Part shown: one piece after another, positions 17,812-25,510 of the stretch
Numbering within the stretch: position 1 is the first letter of the stretch
Layout: every line of letters begins with the position of its first letter
Origin: CAZOKZ01 sp964580585
GTDB lineage: Bacteria > Sumerlaeota > Sumerlaeia > SLMS01 > JAHLLQ01
Length of the DNA: 64,000 bases
Direction: 5' to 3'
Assembly (NCBI GenBank): GCA_964580585.1
Contig: CAZOKZ010000004.1
Span: forward strand, 57,406 to 121,405
Program-made: the position numbers and the translations under genes
Notes under the pieces: generated by a model
What the model was told of the DNA's origin: nothing
What the model saw: the letters and a program-made list of their open reading frames with translations, nothing else
Databases searched by the model: none

Positions 17812-17906
17812 GAGCGGTCCTCCCGCAGCCGGTCCATCAGCCGCACCAGCCCGACGCACAGCGTGAAAAACACCGCCGTTAGAAATATCGAAACCAGATC
17901 GTACAC
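17808..17906 (-). CDS. 32-residue single-helix membrane peptide, first gene of the kdp operon
   Basis: A GTG start at 17906 has a strong AAAGGAG seven bases upstream and a stop overlapping kdpF by ATGA. The peptide (MYDLVSIFLTAVFFTLCVGL, then VRLMDRLREDRS) has one helix and a basic cytosolic tail. Small peptides of this kind precede kdpF in various genomes, but I know no assigned function. The overlap and ribosome site make translation very likely. It could act as an extra Kdp subunit, a membrane regulator or a leader peptide that gates kdpF translation. Confidence 0.75.
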   Translation of the reverse strand: MYDLVSIFLTAVFFTLCVGLVRLMDRLREDRS

Positions 17907-17911
17907 GAAAA

Positions 17912-17940
17912 GCTCCTTTCGGGATCGAATCCCGAGGAGC
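17912..17940 (-). promoter_or_regulatory. Hairpin that masks the ribosome site of the kdp leader gene
   Basis: On the minus strand GCTCC-TCGGGAT, a TCG loop, ATCCCGA-AA-GGAGC forms a stem whose 3' arm contains the AAAGGAG of the first kdp gene. Seven consecutive inner pairs plus five outer pairs make it stable. It can be an RNA switch, a thermosensor or a processing site; the ligand is not apparent. Confidence 0.5.
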
Positions 17941-18431
17941 ATCCTCGCGCCAAACCCGCAAGAAATCAAATCAGCGCTTCGTCCGAATGATGGGAGAGAA
18001 TATCAAGAAAGTGTTAGGATTATTCAGATTTCGACAGATTGCATGAAAAACAATACTGGTAAATTTATTGCGATCCACTTTGCTTTGAGAACAGCAAATA
18101 ACATGTGCGAAATTGTAATCAAAATCAACATTACTTGACCGCATTGGAATCTTGTTCGAAACTTACGAGAGGGTTATCCCCGCGAACATTGGCTGCGATG
18201 GGCAGATCGCTGTCTCGCGCGAAGTAGTCGATGCCGACGGACGCAGGCTCAAGCTTGTCACCGTCGTGGGCGATTGTTCTTGAATTCATTAAATGCAACC
18301 GCCCTCTGGCGGCCATGTGTGGAAATCCAGAGGGCGATTCGCTACGAGCAACGAAGCGGCTGGTGAAACCAGGGGGGGGGATTGCCAACCGCCGCGATTG
18401 CTCATCGATGGTTCTACCCGACTTCAATTGT

Positions 18432-18456
18432 TCGCCGATAGCAATGAGAATCCGTG
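18432..18456 (+). repeat. Direct repeat, left copy, flanking the heme locus
   Basis: The 19-mer ATAGCAATGAGAATCCGTG (18438-18456) is identical to 24229-24247; the preceding TCGCC also matches with one mismatch between. It lies 166 bp before hmuT. Confidence 0.7.
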
Positions 18457-18525
18457 TTGGATTTATCCATGCATCTGGTTCTCAAGTGGATGCTGCACTC
18501 AATTAATAGTGAAGCCAATTATATA

Positions 18526-18539
18526 TTTGGCATGCCAAA
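18526..18539. promoter_or_regulatory. Perfect palindrome upstream of hmuT, candidate operator
   Basis: TTTGGCATGCCAAA is a perfect 14-bp palindrome 84 bp upstream of the hmuT start and next to the promoter-like sequences. It does not match the Fur box. A heme- or metal-responsive repressor site is inferred. Confidence 0.45.
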
Positions 18540-18546
18540 ATTTCTA

Positions 18547-18576
18547 TTGATTAACAAAACTGCGGTTGCTTATAGC
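18547..18576 (+). promoter_or_regulatory. Sigma-70-like promoter candidate for the heme operon
   Basis: TTGATT is followed after 18 bases by TATAGC, 47 bp before the hmuT ATG. The match is moderate and rests on position beside the palindrome. Confidence 0.3.
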
Positions 18577-18622
18577 CACACCTGTTTTCGAGCGAACTCG
18601 ATTTTTTTCAGGTGGAATAATC

Positions 18623-19519
18623 ATGCGTTTTGCGAGTATCGTACTGATTTTTATCGGCTTATGTACAACTCAGGCCATTGGGGCCGAGCAATCGTCACCC
18701 GTCGAACCTGCTTCCGAGCCACACTTGCGGATCGTTTCTCTGGGCAGCGCGGTGACCGAAACGGTGTTTGCCCTCGGGGCGGGAGACGAATTGGTTGCTG
18801 TGGATTTGTCCTCAACGTACCCGCCGGATGCGGTCGCGCAGTTGCCGACGGTAGGATATCATCGCCAGATTTCAGCCGAGGGCATTGTTTCGCTTCGCCC
18901 GACGACGGTTCTGGCAACGACGGACGCGGGACCGGATTATGCACTCGATCAATTGCGTCAAGCAGGCGTGGCGGTCGAGGTGGTGCCGTTCGAGCACGAC
19001 GCGGATTCGACGCGTGGCTTGATCAGGACGCTCGCCGGGGCACTTGGCCGGGCCGACGAAGGCGAGGCGTTGATTGAACGCCTCGATGCCAAGCTAGCGG
19101 ATATCCAGACGCATTTGGAAAGCGCCGATTCGCATCCGCGTGTACTCTTTATTTATGCGCGCGGTGGTGGAGTGCTGAACGTGGCGGGCAGTCACACAGG
19201 CGCGGATACGTTGATCGGTTTGGCCGGTGGAGTGAATGCGATTTCGGACTTCGAGGGGTATAAGCCGTTGACCGCCGAAGGCGTGGTGACGGCAAATCCG
19301 GACGTCCTTTTTTTGCTCGATGAAGGTTACAAATCCATCGGTGGCGAGGAAGGTGTGTTAGCATTGCCGGGCGTAGCGTTGACGAACGCGGGCAAGCAGC
19401 GGCGCATCGTGCACCTGGACGATAACTTGGCGTTGTCGTTCGGGCCGCGTCTGGGCGAAGGCGTCGAGGCCCTGGCCAAGGCGCTTCACCCCGAGTTGTG
19501 GAAGGGTGAAGCTCAGTGA
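18623..19519 (+). CDS. hmuT: Heme ABC transporter substrate-binding protein (HmuT-like)
   Basis: A 298-residue periplasmic binding protein with a signal peptide (MRFASIVLIFIGLCTTQAIG, cut near AIGA). It has the class III fold signatures RIVSLGSAVTETVFALGAGDELVAVD, RPTTVLATTDAGP and the C-terminal LSFGPRLGEGVEALAKALHP that is typical of HmuT/ShuT. It would carry heme to HmuUV. The ATG at 18623 has AGGTGG upstream. Downstream heme oxygenase and a HutX-like protein support heme rather than cobalamin as the ligand. It overlaps hmuU (GTGA). Confidence 0.88.
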   Translation: MRFASIVLIFIGLCTTQAIGAEQSSPVEPASEPHLRIVSLGSAVTETVFALGAGDELVAVDLSSTYPPDAVAQLPTVGYHRQISAEGIVSLRPTTVLATTDAGPDYALDQLRQAGVAVEVVPFEHDADSTRGLIRTLAGALGRADEGEALIERLDAKLADIQTHLESADSHPRVLFIYARGGGVLNVAGSHTGADTLIGLAGGVNAISDFEGYKPLTAEGVVTANPDVLFLLDEGYKSIGGEEGVLALPGVALTNAGKQRRIVHLDDNLALSFGPRLGEGVEALAKALHPELWKGEAQ

Positions 19520-20616
19520 TTGCCGAGAGTTTCGAGCGTTTAGGTGATTCGCCGTTGGATTCAGCACGGGTTGCCGTGCGCGGTCGTTCGCGGCGCGAAT
19601 TTCGCGCCCGGATTGCCATGGTAGCATTAATCGCGACGTTGGTGGGTTCGATGCTGTGTGGCGTTTTTATTGGTGCAACACGCATTCATATGAGTGAGGT
19701 CGTTGCGGTTTTGACGGGAACGGCGGAGTCGAGCCTGCATGCTCCGATTATCCTGCAACTAAGGTTGCCACGCGTGTTGCTGGGCGTATTGGCGGGCGGG
19801 ATTCTCGGAATGGCAGGAGCCGCTTCCCAGGGGTTGTTTCGAAACTCATTAGCGGAACCCGGGCTGATCGGTATTTCAAGCGGAGCGGCGTTGGCGGTTG
19901 TCTTGGTGACGGTGCTAGGTGTGCCCACGATGCTGAAGAGTGTGATTCCTTCTTCCATTGTGTTGCCATTGGCGGCGTTTGCGGGAGCGGCGCTGACAAC
20001 AATGGCGGTTCAGGTGTTTGCGTTGACGCGTGGCGGCACGTCCAGTTCGTCGCTGATCTTAGCGGGCGTGGCAGCCAATGCGTTCGCCGGCGCGTTCACG
20101 GGATTGCTTTTTTTCTACGCCGACGATGCCCAGTTGCGTAGCGCAACGTTCTGGTCGCTTGGCAGCTTGGGCGCGGCTTCGTGGAAGTCGCTTGCCTTCG
20201 CGGCTCCCATCATCGCGATCAGCGGCGCGGGCCTGTGGATGCTGTCGCGCGCGCTCAATGTCTTGCAATTGGGCGATGCCGAAGCCGCTCACTTGGGCCT
20301 TCGGGTCAATGCCACGCGCCATGCTCTGCTGGCGTTGATCGCGCTCGGGGTGGGTACTGCGGTCAGCCTGACAGGCGTCATCGGATTCGTAGGGTTAGTG
20401 GTGCCGCATTTGGTGCGTCTGGTCATCGGGCCAAATCACGACCGCTTGCTTCCCGCGTCGGCGCTGTTGGGTGGGGCGTTACTGGTCATGGCCGACGTAG
20501 GCGCGCGCATGTTGGCGGTGCCCGCCGAATTGCCCATCGGCGTCATCACGGCATTGATCGGCGCGCCGTTTTTCCTGTGGTTGCTCTCGCGCGCGCAGAA
20601 AGAGGAACTGCAATGA
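19516..20616 (+). CDS. hmuU: Heme ABC transporter permease (FecCD family, HmuU-like)
   Basis: A 366-residue permease with about ten membrane helices. Family motifs include LRLPRVLLGVLAGGILGMAGAASQGLFRNSLAEPGLIGISSGAAL, here seen near residues 75-120, an ILAGVAANAFAGAF segment, and GFVGLVVPHLVRLVIGPNH, the coupling region for the ATPase. The start is GTG overlapping the hmuT stop. It forms the membrane channel with HmuV. The family also serves cobalamin and siderophores; context assigns heme. Confidence 0.88.
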   Translation: MIAESFERLGDSPLDSARVAVRGRSRREFRARIAMVALIATLVGSMLCGVFIGATRIHMSEVVAVLTGTAESSLHAPIILQLRLPRVLLGVLAGGILGMAGAASQGLFRNSLAEPGLIGISSGAALAVVLVTVLGVPTMLKSVIPSSIVLPLAAFAGAALTTMAVQVFALTRGGTSSSSLILAGVAANAFAGAFTGLLFFYADDAQLRSATFWSLGSLGAASWKSLAFAAPIIAISGAGLWMLSRALNVLQLGDAEAAHLGLRVNATRHALLALIALGVGTAVSLTGVIGFVGLVVPHLVRLVIGPNHDRLLPASALLGGALLVMADVGARMLAVPAELPIGVITALIGAPFFLWLLSRAQKEELQ

Positions 20617-21449
20617 CGTTCGATGCACGCCATCTTGTCCTCAGCCGAGCGAACAGGCGCATTCTCGACGATGTGTCCTGCATCATCAAGCCGGGCGAAT
20701 CCGTCGCGCTGTTGGGACCGAACGGCGCGGGCAAATCCACCTTGTTGAAAGTCATGGCAGGCGAATGGAAACCTCGGTCGGGTGAAGTATGCCTGGAAGG
20801 CAAACCGCTGGCGAATTATTCGGACGCTCATCTGGCGCGACAGCGCGCGGTGGTAACGCAGCAATTGTCGCTCGCGTTCGATTTCACAGCGGAGGAACTG
20901 GTATTGTTGGGGCGCTCGCCTTTTGCACGCCAAGAGTCCAAATCGCATGCACGTGAAATCGCCCACGCGGCGATGGAATTAACCGGTGTGTCGTCGTTTG
21001 CCGAGCGGTCGGTCCTGACTCTGTCGGGCGGAGAACGCCAGCGCGTTCAATGGGCGCGCGCCATTGCCCAGGTCTGGAAAACGAATGGGGACGGAGACCG
21101 TTATCTGATGCTCGACGAGCCGGTTTCGGCGCTCGATGTGTCCTGGCAGCATGAAATGCTGGAATTGATGCGTCGATTGGCGCGAGCGGGATTCGGCGTG
21201 CTTGCCGTGCTGCACGACTTGAATTTGTCGGCGCATTATGCCGACCGGCTGATGATTTTGAAGGATGGTCGCGTGGCCGCCGATGGAACCGCCAGCGAAG
21301 TTTTAACCCCGGAATTAATAGAATCTGTTTACGGTATTCGCGCGACCGTTTGTCCGCATCCGGTCGCGGCGTGTCCGCTGGTGATTCACCACGGACTGCA
21401 ACAACTCTCACCCTTTCTCAGGATGGGAAAAACCGCTCAGCAACCATAG
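20613..21449 (+). CDS. hmuV: Heme ABC transporter ATP-binding protein (HmuV-like)
   Basis: A 278-residue ATPase with Walker A GPNGAGKST (about residue 38), Q-loop TQQLSLAFDF, the signature LSGGERQRVQWARA, Walker B YLMLDEPVSALD and the switch His in VLHDLNLSAHYADR. The insertion between signature and Walker B (QVWKTNGDGDRYL) is typical of HmuV. The ATG overlaps the hmuU stop (ATGA). The C-terminal tail with two Cys (VCPHPVAACPLVI) is common in HmuV-type proteins. Confidence 0.9.
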   Translation: MTFDARHLVLSRANRRILDDVSCIIKPGESVALLGPNGAGKSTLLKVMAGEWKPRSGEVCLEGKPLANYSDAHLARQRAVVTQQLSLAFDFTAEELVLLGRSPFARQESKSHAREIAHAAMELTGVSSFAERSVLTLSGGERQRVQWARAIAQVWKTNGDGDRYLMLDEPVSALDVSWQHEMLELMRRLARAGFGVLAVLHDLNLSAHYADRLMILKDGRVAADGTASEVLTPELIESVYGIRATVCPHPVAACPLVIHHGLQQLSPFLRMGKTAQQP

Positions 21450-21541
21450 ACGAAACCACTAAACGGAAATAAACATTAATAGAAAAAAAAGCGCGCCCGT
21501 TTTCGGGCGGAACACTCGACTATTACCTTCTGGAGGATATG

Positions 21542-22141
21542 ATGAAGCCCCCGATTCATGTACCCATCTTTCGTCATGCATTTACGTTGATTGAATTAAT
21601 GATTGTCGTAGCGATTATCGCAATTCTTGCAGCCATCGCCGTACCGAACTTTCTTGAAGCGCAAACGCGCAGCAAAGTTTCGCGCGAAAAAAGCGACATG
21701 CGTTCCCTGGCCACCGCTTTGGAGACCTATCGTGTCGATAACAACCGTTATCCCACTGCTTACCTGTATACGGGTTTGAGTGAAAGAATGCGTCCATTGA
21801 CCACACCGATTTCTTACATAAGCTCTCAGCCGAAAGATCCATTTTTCAGACAAACGAACTCGGGCATTGAAGGTTTTGAATCCAATTATGTTTATTGTTC
21901 GGGTAATATTTATTTCGGCCCGTCGACGACATACGAACAGCCGGAATATTTCGGTTCCATTTATTCCATCTCTGGTCGCGGACCTGACGGCGATATTTTC
22001 TTTGGCGGTTATTGCATGGCGCATCCCGTTTCGATCCAGGGCAAAGCGTACATTCGCGGATCATACGATCCCACGAATGGAACCATCAGCTCCGGCGATG
22101 TCATTCGGTTGAGTTCCGGCACGCTCGGAGGAAACCCATGA
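21542..22141 (+). CDS. Prepilin-type protein (type II/IV pseudopilin) in the heme locus
   Basis: A 199-residue protein with a short leader (MKPPIHVPIFRHA), then FTLIELMIVVAIIAILAAIA with Glu at +5. The residue before the cleavage site is Ala instead of the usual Gly. The globular part has NFLEAQTRSK, an N-terminal alpha helix ending DNNRYP, and is rich in Tyr, Phe and Gly, with two Cys (YCSG, GGYCMAHP). Such proteins are processed by prepilin peptidase and assembled into type II-secretion or pilus-like fibres. GGAGG lies before the start. Its stop overlaps the next gene (ATGA), chaining it to unknown genes, heme oxygenase and HutX. A GC hairpin (GCCCGTTTTCGGGC) precedes it at 21495-21508. Confidence 0.85.
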   Translation: MKPPIHVPIFRHAFTLIELMIVVAIIAILAAIAVPNFLEAQTRSKVSREKSDMRSLATALETYRVDNNRYPTAYLYTGLSERMRPLTTPISYISSQPKDPFFRQTNSGIEGFESNYVYCSGNIYFGPSTTYEQPEYFGSIYSISGRGPDGDIFFGGYCMAHPVSIQGKAYIRGSYDPTNGTISSGDVIRLSSGTLGGNP

Positions 22142-22533
22142 ACCTCGCCAGCCAGCCGCTGCGTATTCGTCGCTGTGCATGCGAATCTATTTTGCGTGCA
22201 TTGTGCGAATTCCGCCATGTTGAACTGTGCACGGCAAACGGAGCGATTGAACATTGCCGTGTAGCGGGTGTATCGCCAAGAAGAAAAGTCCTGAACATTA
22301 TCGGTTCAGGGGGAGTTGTTCGCTCGATTTCCTATATCAACATTTCCTTCATTGACGCGCGCGAAGAAATTACGAATTCCGAATGTCGATGGAACGTGGA
22401 ATTCGCCGATGAAAAGCATCAAAAGATTCTCGAAGCCCAAGTCGATCCGAAATACCATGTTAAATGCCGGGATGCCTGGCTTTGCGTTCTGAAACGATAT
22501 GCCTATGGCCAACGGGAAAGGAATGCTGCATGA
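22138..22533 (+). CDS. Unknown protein chained to the pseudopilin in the heme locus
   Basis: A 131-residue protein that begins in the stop of the pseudopilin (ATGA) with GGAGG eight bases upstream, and whose stop overlaps the next start. It is soluble, basic at the N-terminus, and has seven Cys (RRCACES, ALCEF, ELCTANG, EHCRV, SECRW, VKCRDAWLCV) and several His. No signal peptide or membrane helix is seen. I do not recognise a family. Cys and His content and context would suit heme or metal binding, but this is inference only. Confidence 0.7.
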   Translation: MNLASQPLRIRRCACESILRALCEFRHVELCTANGAIEHCRVAGVSPRRKVLNIIGSGGVVRSISYINISFIDAREEITNSECRWNVEFADEKHQKILEAQVDPKYHVKCRDAWLCVLKRYAYGQRERNAA

Positions 22534-22979
22534 AAGTTCTCCGTCCCCTGCCCTCACACGTATTCGGCGAATTGCGAAATCCCGAGGATGAGAATCGCGC
22601 CGAACCGGACGAAATGCTCATCATGCCGATTCGGTTTTGCGTCGATTCGGAACATAATCCGTATTGTCTTTGTCGCCGTGCATTTCGCGGATGTCTGACG
22701 GGAAGACCCTCGACCATTGCTGTGGTTGAGGAGGAAGAAGAGGAGATCGCAACGCGAGAATTTTTATCCTCGCCGTTACGGGAAGCCTGGTGGTCCGAGG
22801 GGCAGGAACCGGAAGCGCTGCACCATTGGACAAGGCAAGGAGATGTGCTCTCGGCGTTTTCACGCGGCCAAGTATTGCGCTTTCGTTGTATCGAAAATAC
22901 ATTGCAAATCTATACAATGGAATTTGCAACGGAATCGGAAATCCTTCAATTATTGGAAGAACTCATTTCAACATTTTGA
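22530..22979 (+). CDS. Unknown acidic protein in the heme locus
   Basis: A 149-residue protein that starts in the stop of the previous gene (ATGA) and has AAAGGAATG upstream. It is acidic, with a run of six Glu after AVVE, a Cys-containing segment (YCLCRRAFRGCLTG), and a C-terminal alpha/beta part (LRFRCIENTLQIYTMEFATE). No known motif is recognised. Its position before heme oxygenase and after the Cys-rich protein suggests a role in heme handling or its control. Confidence 0.68.
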   Translation: MKVLRPLPSHVFGELRNPEDENRAEPDEMLIMPIRFCVDSEHNPYCLCRRAFRGCLTGRPSTIAVVEEEEEEIATREFLSSPLREAWWSEGQEPEALHHWTRQGDVLSAFSRGQVLRFRCIENTLQIYTMEFATESEILQLLEELISTF

Positions 22980-23001
22980 CACTTTTGAAAGGTTTATCAA
23001 T

Positions 23002-23673
23002 ATGAGCACCACCGTTCAAGCAGACAAGGCTACTGCCATCGAAATGATGAAAGCAGGCATTTGGGATATTCATCAAGGCATCACCAAGCGCGAAGAAAAA
23101 CCCGCGCAAAATGAAGAGAGCATTATGAAAGGAACGCTGCCAAAATATAAATACGTCGCACAATTGGGGCAGCGTTATTTGCTCCAGCGCGCGTTGGAAC
23201 AACACCTTGGCCGCTACCGCCGCACGAACGAACGAATCGCGCGCGTGGTACGCGAAGATCAGTTCCATGCCTTCAAAGCCGCCGCCGATTTGCGCTTTTT
23301 CGGTATTGATCCAGAATCAGTCAAATCGCTTTCCTCGACACTTTCGATGATTGGTTTTTTCGACCGCATCGCCGCCACCAATCCCGATTTCTTGCTGGCG
23401 ATTCAGTACGTTATTGAAGGCAGTAACAACGGCGCGCGTCACATCGCCAAAGCCGTGCGCAACGCCTATGCCCTCGAAGGTACCGACGGAACGTGGCATC
23501 TCGATCCGTATGGTGAAAAACAGCGCGACCGATGGAAAGCGTTTGGGGAAACTTTCAATGCCTGCGATTTTTCCACCGAAGAACTGCAAACAATGATAAG
23601 CATTGGTCGTGAAACGTTTGGCTACCTGAACGCCGTGGGCAACGAATCGCACGCCCAACCGGAGCTGAACTGA
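23002..23673 (+). CDS. Heme oxygenase-like protein (biliverdin-producing)
   Basis: A 223-residue all-helical protein. It has YVIEGSNNGARHIAKAV (about residues 135-152), which matches the distal-helix region of bacterial heme oxygenases, and the downstream WHLDPYGEKQRDRWKAFGE segment. A candidate proximal His is in RALEQHLGRYRR (about residue 70). The enzyme would open the heme ring to biliverdin, CO and iron, so imported heme serves as an iron source. The ATG at 23002 is chosen because it gives the family-like start after the previous stop, with GAAAGG upstream. Its stop overlaps the HutX-like start (TGATG). Confidence 0.8.
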   Translation: MSTTVQADKATAIEMMKAGIWDIHQGITKREEKPAQNEESIMKGTLPKYKYVAQLGQRYLLQRALEQHLGRYRRTNERIARVVREDQFHAFKAAADLRFFGIDPESVKSLSSTLSMIGFFDRIAATNPDFLLAIQYVIEGSNNGARHIAKAVRNAYALEGTDGTWHLDPYGEKQRDRWKAFGETFNACDFSTEELQTMISIGRETFGYLNAVGNESHAQPELN

Positions 23674-24188
23674 TGAAAGCCGTTCAAGATAATATGCGAG
23701 AAACCATCGCGCAAAAAATCGCGGTGAATCCTAAAATCAAAATCGCGCATCTGGCAACGTCGCTTGGATGCAGCGAAGTGGAAGTGTTGCGCGCATGGCC
23801 CAATGACGAAGTGTGTGAACTCGACGCCCGGCGCGCGGAGGAAATTATCCGCGCGCTCGAAAAACTCGACGTCGTGTATGTTGTGGTGAAAAACGCATCC
23901 TGCGTTTCCGAAACCTTTGGCATTTTCGGTGGGTTTTCGCGTTCGGGCCCATTTCTGAACGTTGCGACTGAATCGTTGCACCTTCATTTACGCGTCGAAA
24001 AAATTGCGACGATTTTTGCCTTGGTTCCCCAGAATGGAGGCATGCCTTCGCTTCAGTTTTTCGATTCGGAAGAAGCCTCTTGCTTCAAAGTCTTCCTGAT
24101 TCAAAAGGAAAACCACCAACCACTTGCAGAGGAATCGGAATATAGCCAGCAATTTGATATGGTGGTTTTTGAGTATAGGAGCACGTAA
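23673..24188 (+). CDS. HutX/ChuX-like heme utilization carrier
   Basis: A 171-residue protein. The N-terminal helix bundle (VNPKIKIAHLATSLGCSEVEVLRAWP) and the beta core with LHLHLRVEKIATIFALV and SLQFFDSEEASCFKVFL match the ChuX/HutX intracellular heme-carrier family. These proteins bind imported heme and hand it on for storage or breakdown. It starts one base inside the heme oxygenase stop. The coupling with hmuTUV and heme oxygenase makes the assignment coherent. Confidence 0.8.
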   Translation: MKAVQDNMRETIAQKIAVNPKIKIAHLATSLGCSEVEVLRAWPNDEVCELDARRAEEIIRALEKLDVVYVVVKNASCVSETFGIFGGFSRSGPFLNVATESLHLHLRVEKIATIFALVPQNGGMPSLQFFDSEEASCFKVFLIQKENHQPLAEESEYSQQFDMVVFEYRST

Positions 24189-24222
24189 CCTCATTGAATT
24201 TAGCGTATGCGATTTAATTGGA

Positions 24223-24247
24223 TCGCCAATAGCAATGAGAATCCGTG
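24223..24247 (+). repeat. Direct repeat, right copy, flanking the heme locus
   Basis: The same 19-mer as at 18438-18456, in the same orientation, 41 bp after the hutX-like stop. Confidence 0.7.
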
Positions 24248-24315
24248 CTGAATTGCTTCACGACTTCCACCAAATCGGGTGATTGCATATTAATCAGTGC
24301 TTCTTCTCCTTCCTC

Positions 24316-24765
24316 ATGGCAGACGAGGAACAGCAGGGGTTTTCTATCGACGGGATGTTTTGGGAGGGGACGCGCGACGAGTACGACTATTGGGTGGAAT
24401 ACAAGCGCTCGAAAGCGGTCTCGCTGGTGCTGCAAGGCTGGTCGGTGGGCTGGCGACCGGACGCGAGCAACTGGATTGACGTGTTCCGCCCACCCAACAG
24501 CGCGGCAGGCTGGTCGGGGTATGTCGCGGCAGCAAACTTCTATCTGAAGGGCTCGAAGTACGGCATCGACGGCGGCTCAGTGTCCAAACTGATGATCCGC
24601 CGGTACGAATCGTCGCTCGAACGGCTGCTCTCGGGGCGCGGAACCATCGAGGTGGTCTACAATTACGACCGGGGCCTGGATGTGGACAAACTCGACCGCC
24701 ACCCGGAAGCGAAGGAACTCTACCGCGTGGTGATCATGGAACTGAACACGCCAGAGTTGCGCTGA
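24316..24765 (+). CDS. Hypothetical protein with YGIDGGSVSKL and YDRGLDVD motifs
   Basis: A 149-residue soluble protein. The ATG at 24316 is chosen over a TTG at 24283, but neither has a good ribosome site. The middle contains YLKGSKYGIDGGSVSKLMIRR and the end contains VVYNYDRGLDVD. These two motifs recall small bacterial proteins of unknown function (possibly the DUF7678 type; I am not certain). No signal peptide or Cys cluster is present. It stands alone between the heme locus and a methyltransferase. Confidence 0.6.
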   Translation: MADEEQQGFSIDGMFWEGTRDEYDYWVEYKRSKAVSLVLQGWSVGWRPDASNWIDVFRPPNSAAGWSGYVAAANFYLKGSKYGIDGGSVSKLMIRRYESSLERLLSGRGTIEVVYNYDRGLDVDKLDRHPEAKELYRVVIMELNTPELR

Positions 24766-24881
24766 AAAGCGTTGTCCTCCCATGGGGTTCGAGAGATTTT
24801 TGAAAACGCACGACGGTAAATTTCTTTCTCGCATTTCGTCAAACGCTGATCGGCTATGATGACACACAAAGAGGCAACAAA

Positions 24882-25472
24882 ATGAAAGGCCGTGAAAGTG
24901 GCATGCCGGACGAAGCATACTGGGACAGTTTTTTCGATGCCGATCGTCTTGTTGAAATCCTGGTTTCTCCGCATGCCAGGCAGGGCGATGTCGTCGAATT
25001 CGGCTCGGGTTATGGAACCTTCACCATTTCGGTTGCGAAGAAAATCTTGGGAATAATTTACGGCTTTGACATCGAAAACGATCTGATTGCACTCGTCGCG
25101 AAAAAATGCGAGCGGCTGGGTCTTGAGAACGTTCGGTTGGAAACGCGGGATTTTGTCGATCATGGCACGGGACTTCCCGATTCAAGTATTGAGCATGTGA
25201 TGATCTTCAACATTTTGCACATCGAGCATCCCGTTGTTTTATTGAAAGAGGCGTTTCGGATTTTGAAACCGGGTGCCACAGCGTCGGTCATCCATTGGCG
25301 TTGCGATATTGTCACGCCTCGGGGGCCATCCATGGAAATCCGGCCCAGCCCAGAGCAGTGTATGGCGTGGGCACAGGCCGCCGGGTTTACGCGGCAGAAT
25401 AAAATCGATATTTCCGCGTGCTGCCCGTACCACTTCGGATTGCTGGTAACCCGGCCACTGATCGAACTCTGA
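24882..25472 (+). CDS. Class I SAM-dependent methyltransferase
   Basis: A 196-residue Rossmann methyltransferase. It has the SAM-binding motif VVEFGSGYGTFTI (about residues 38-50), the acidic residue in FDIENDL (about 65), VRLETRDFVDH, and the UbiE-like LKEAFRILKPGATASVIHWR. The substrate is not evident. It lacks the Cys triad expected of arsenite methyltransferase ArsM, so it probably does not complete the arsenosugar pathway. GAGG lies before the start. Confidence 0.83.
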   Translation: MKGRESGMPDEAYWDSFFDADRLVEILVSPHARQGDVVEFGSGYGTFTISVAKKILGIIYGFDIENDLIALVAKKCERLGLENVRLETRDFVDHGTGLPDSSIEHVMIFNILHIEHPVVLLKEAFRILKPGATASVIHWRCDIVTPRGPSMEIRPSPEQCMAWAQAAGFTRQNKIDISACCPYHFGLLVTRPLIEL

Positions 25473-25510
25473 TTTACCACCGGGGACGGAAGTCGATTTG
25501 GATTTTTCGT

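Larger units (their letters stand above)
17941..18622. other. Non-coding divergent region between the kdp and heme loci
   Basis: No convincing gene is seen. From left to right it holds the presumed kdp promoter region, an AT-rich stretch (18000-18130), a strong hairpin (CGCCCTCTGG at 18300-18309 with CCAGAGGGCG at 18327-18336), a run of nine G at 18372-18380, one copy of the direct repeat (18432-18456), a 14-bp palindrome and a promoter-like pair before hmuT. A 98-codon open frame on the minus strand (18131-18427) spans the hairpin and G run but looks like a chance frame. Confidence 0.5.

Noticed and set aside
18623..21449. Cobalamin uptake (BtuFCD) as the role of the ABC genes
   Set aside because: No cobalamin riboswitch is seen upstream, and heme oxygenase and HutX-like genes follow in the same row, so heme fits better.
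21485..21512. Terminator of hmuV from the GCCCGTTTTCGGGC hairpin
   Set aside because: On the plus strand no T-run follows; the A-run is upstream. It would only work on the opposite strand, where no gene needs it.
24882..25472. Methyltransferase as ArsM
   Set aside because: It lacks the conserved Cys residues of arsenite methyltransferases and is far from arsS.
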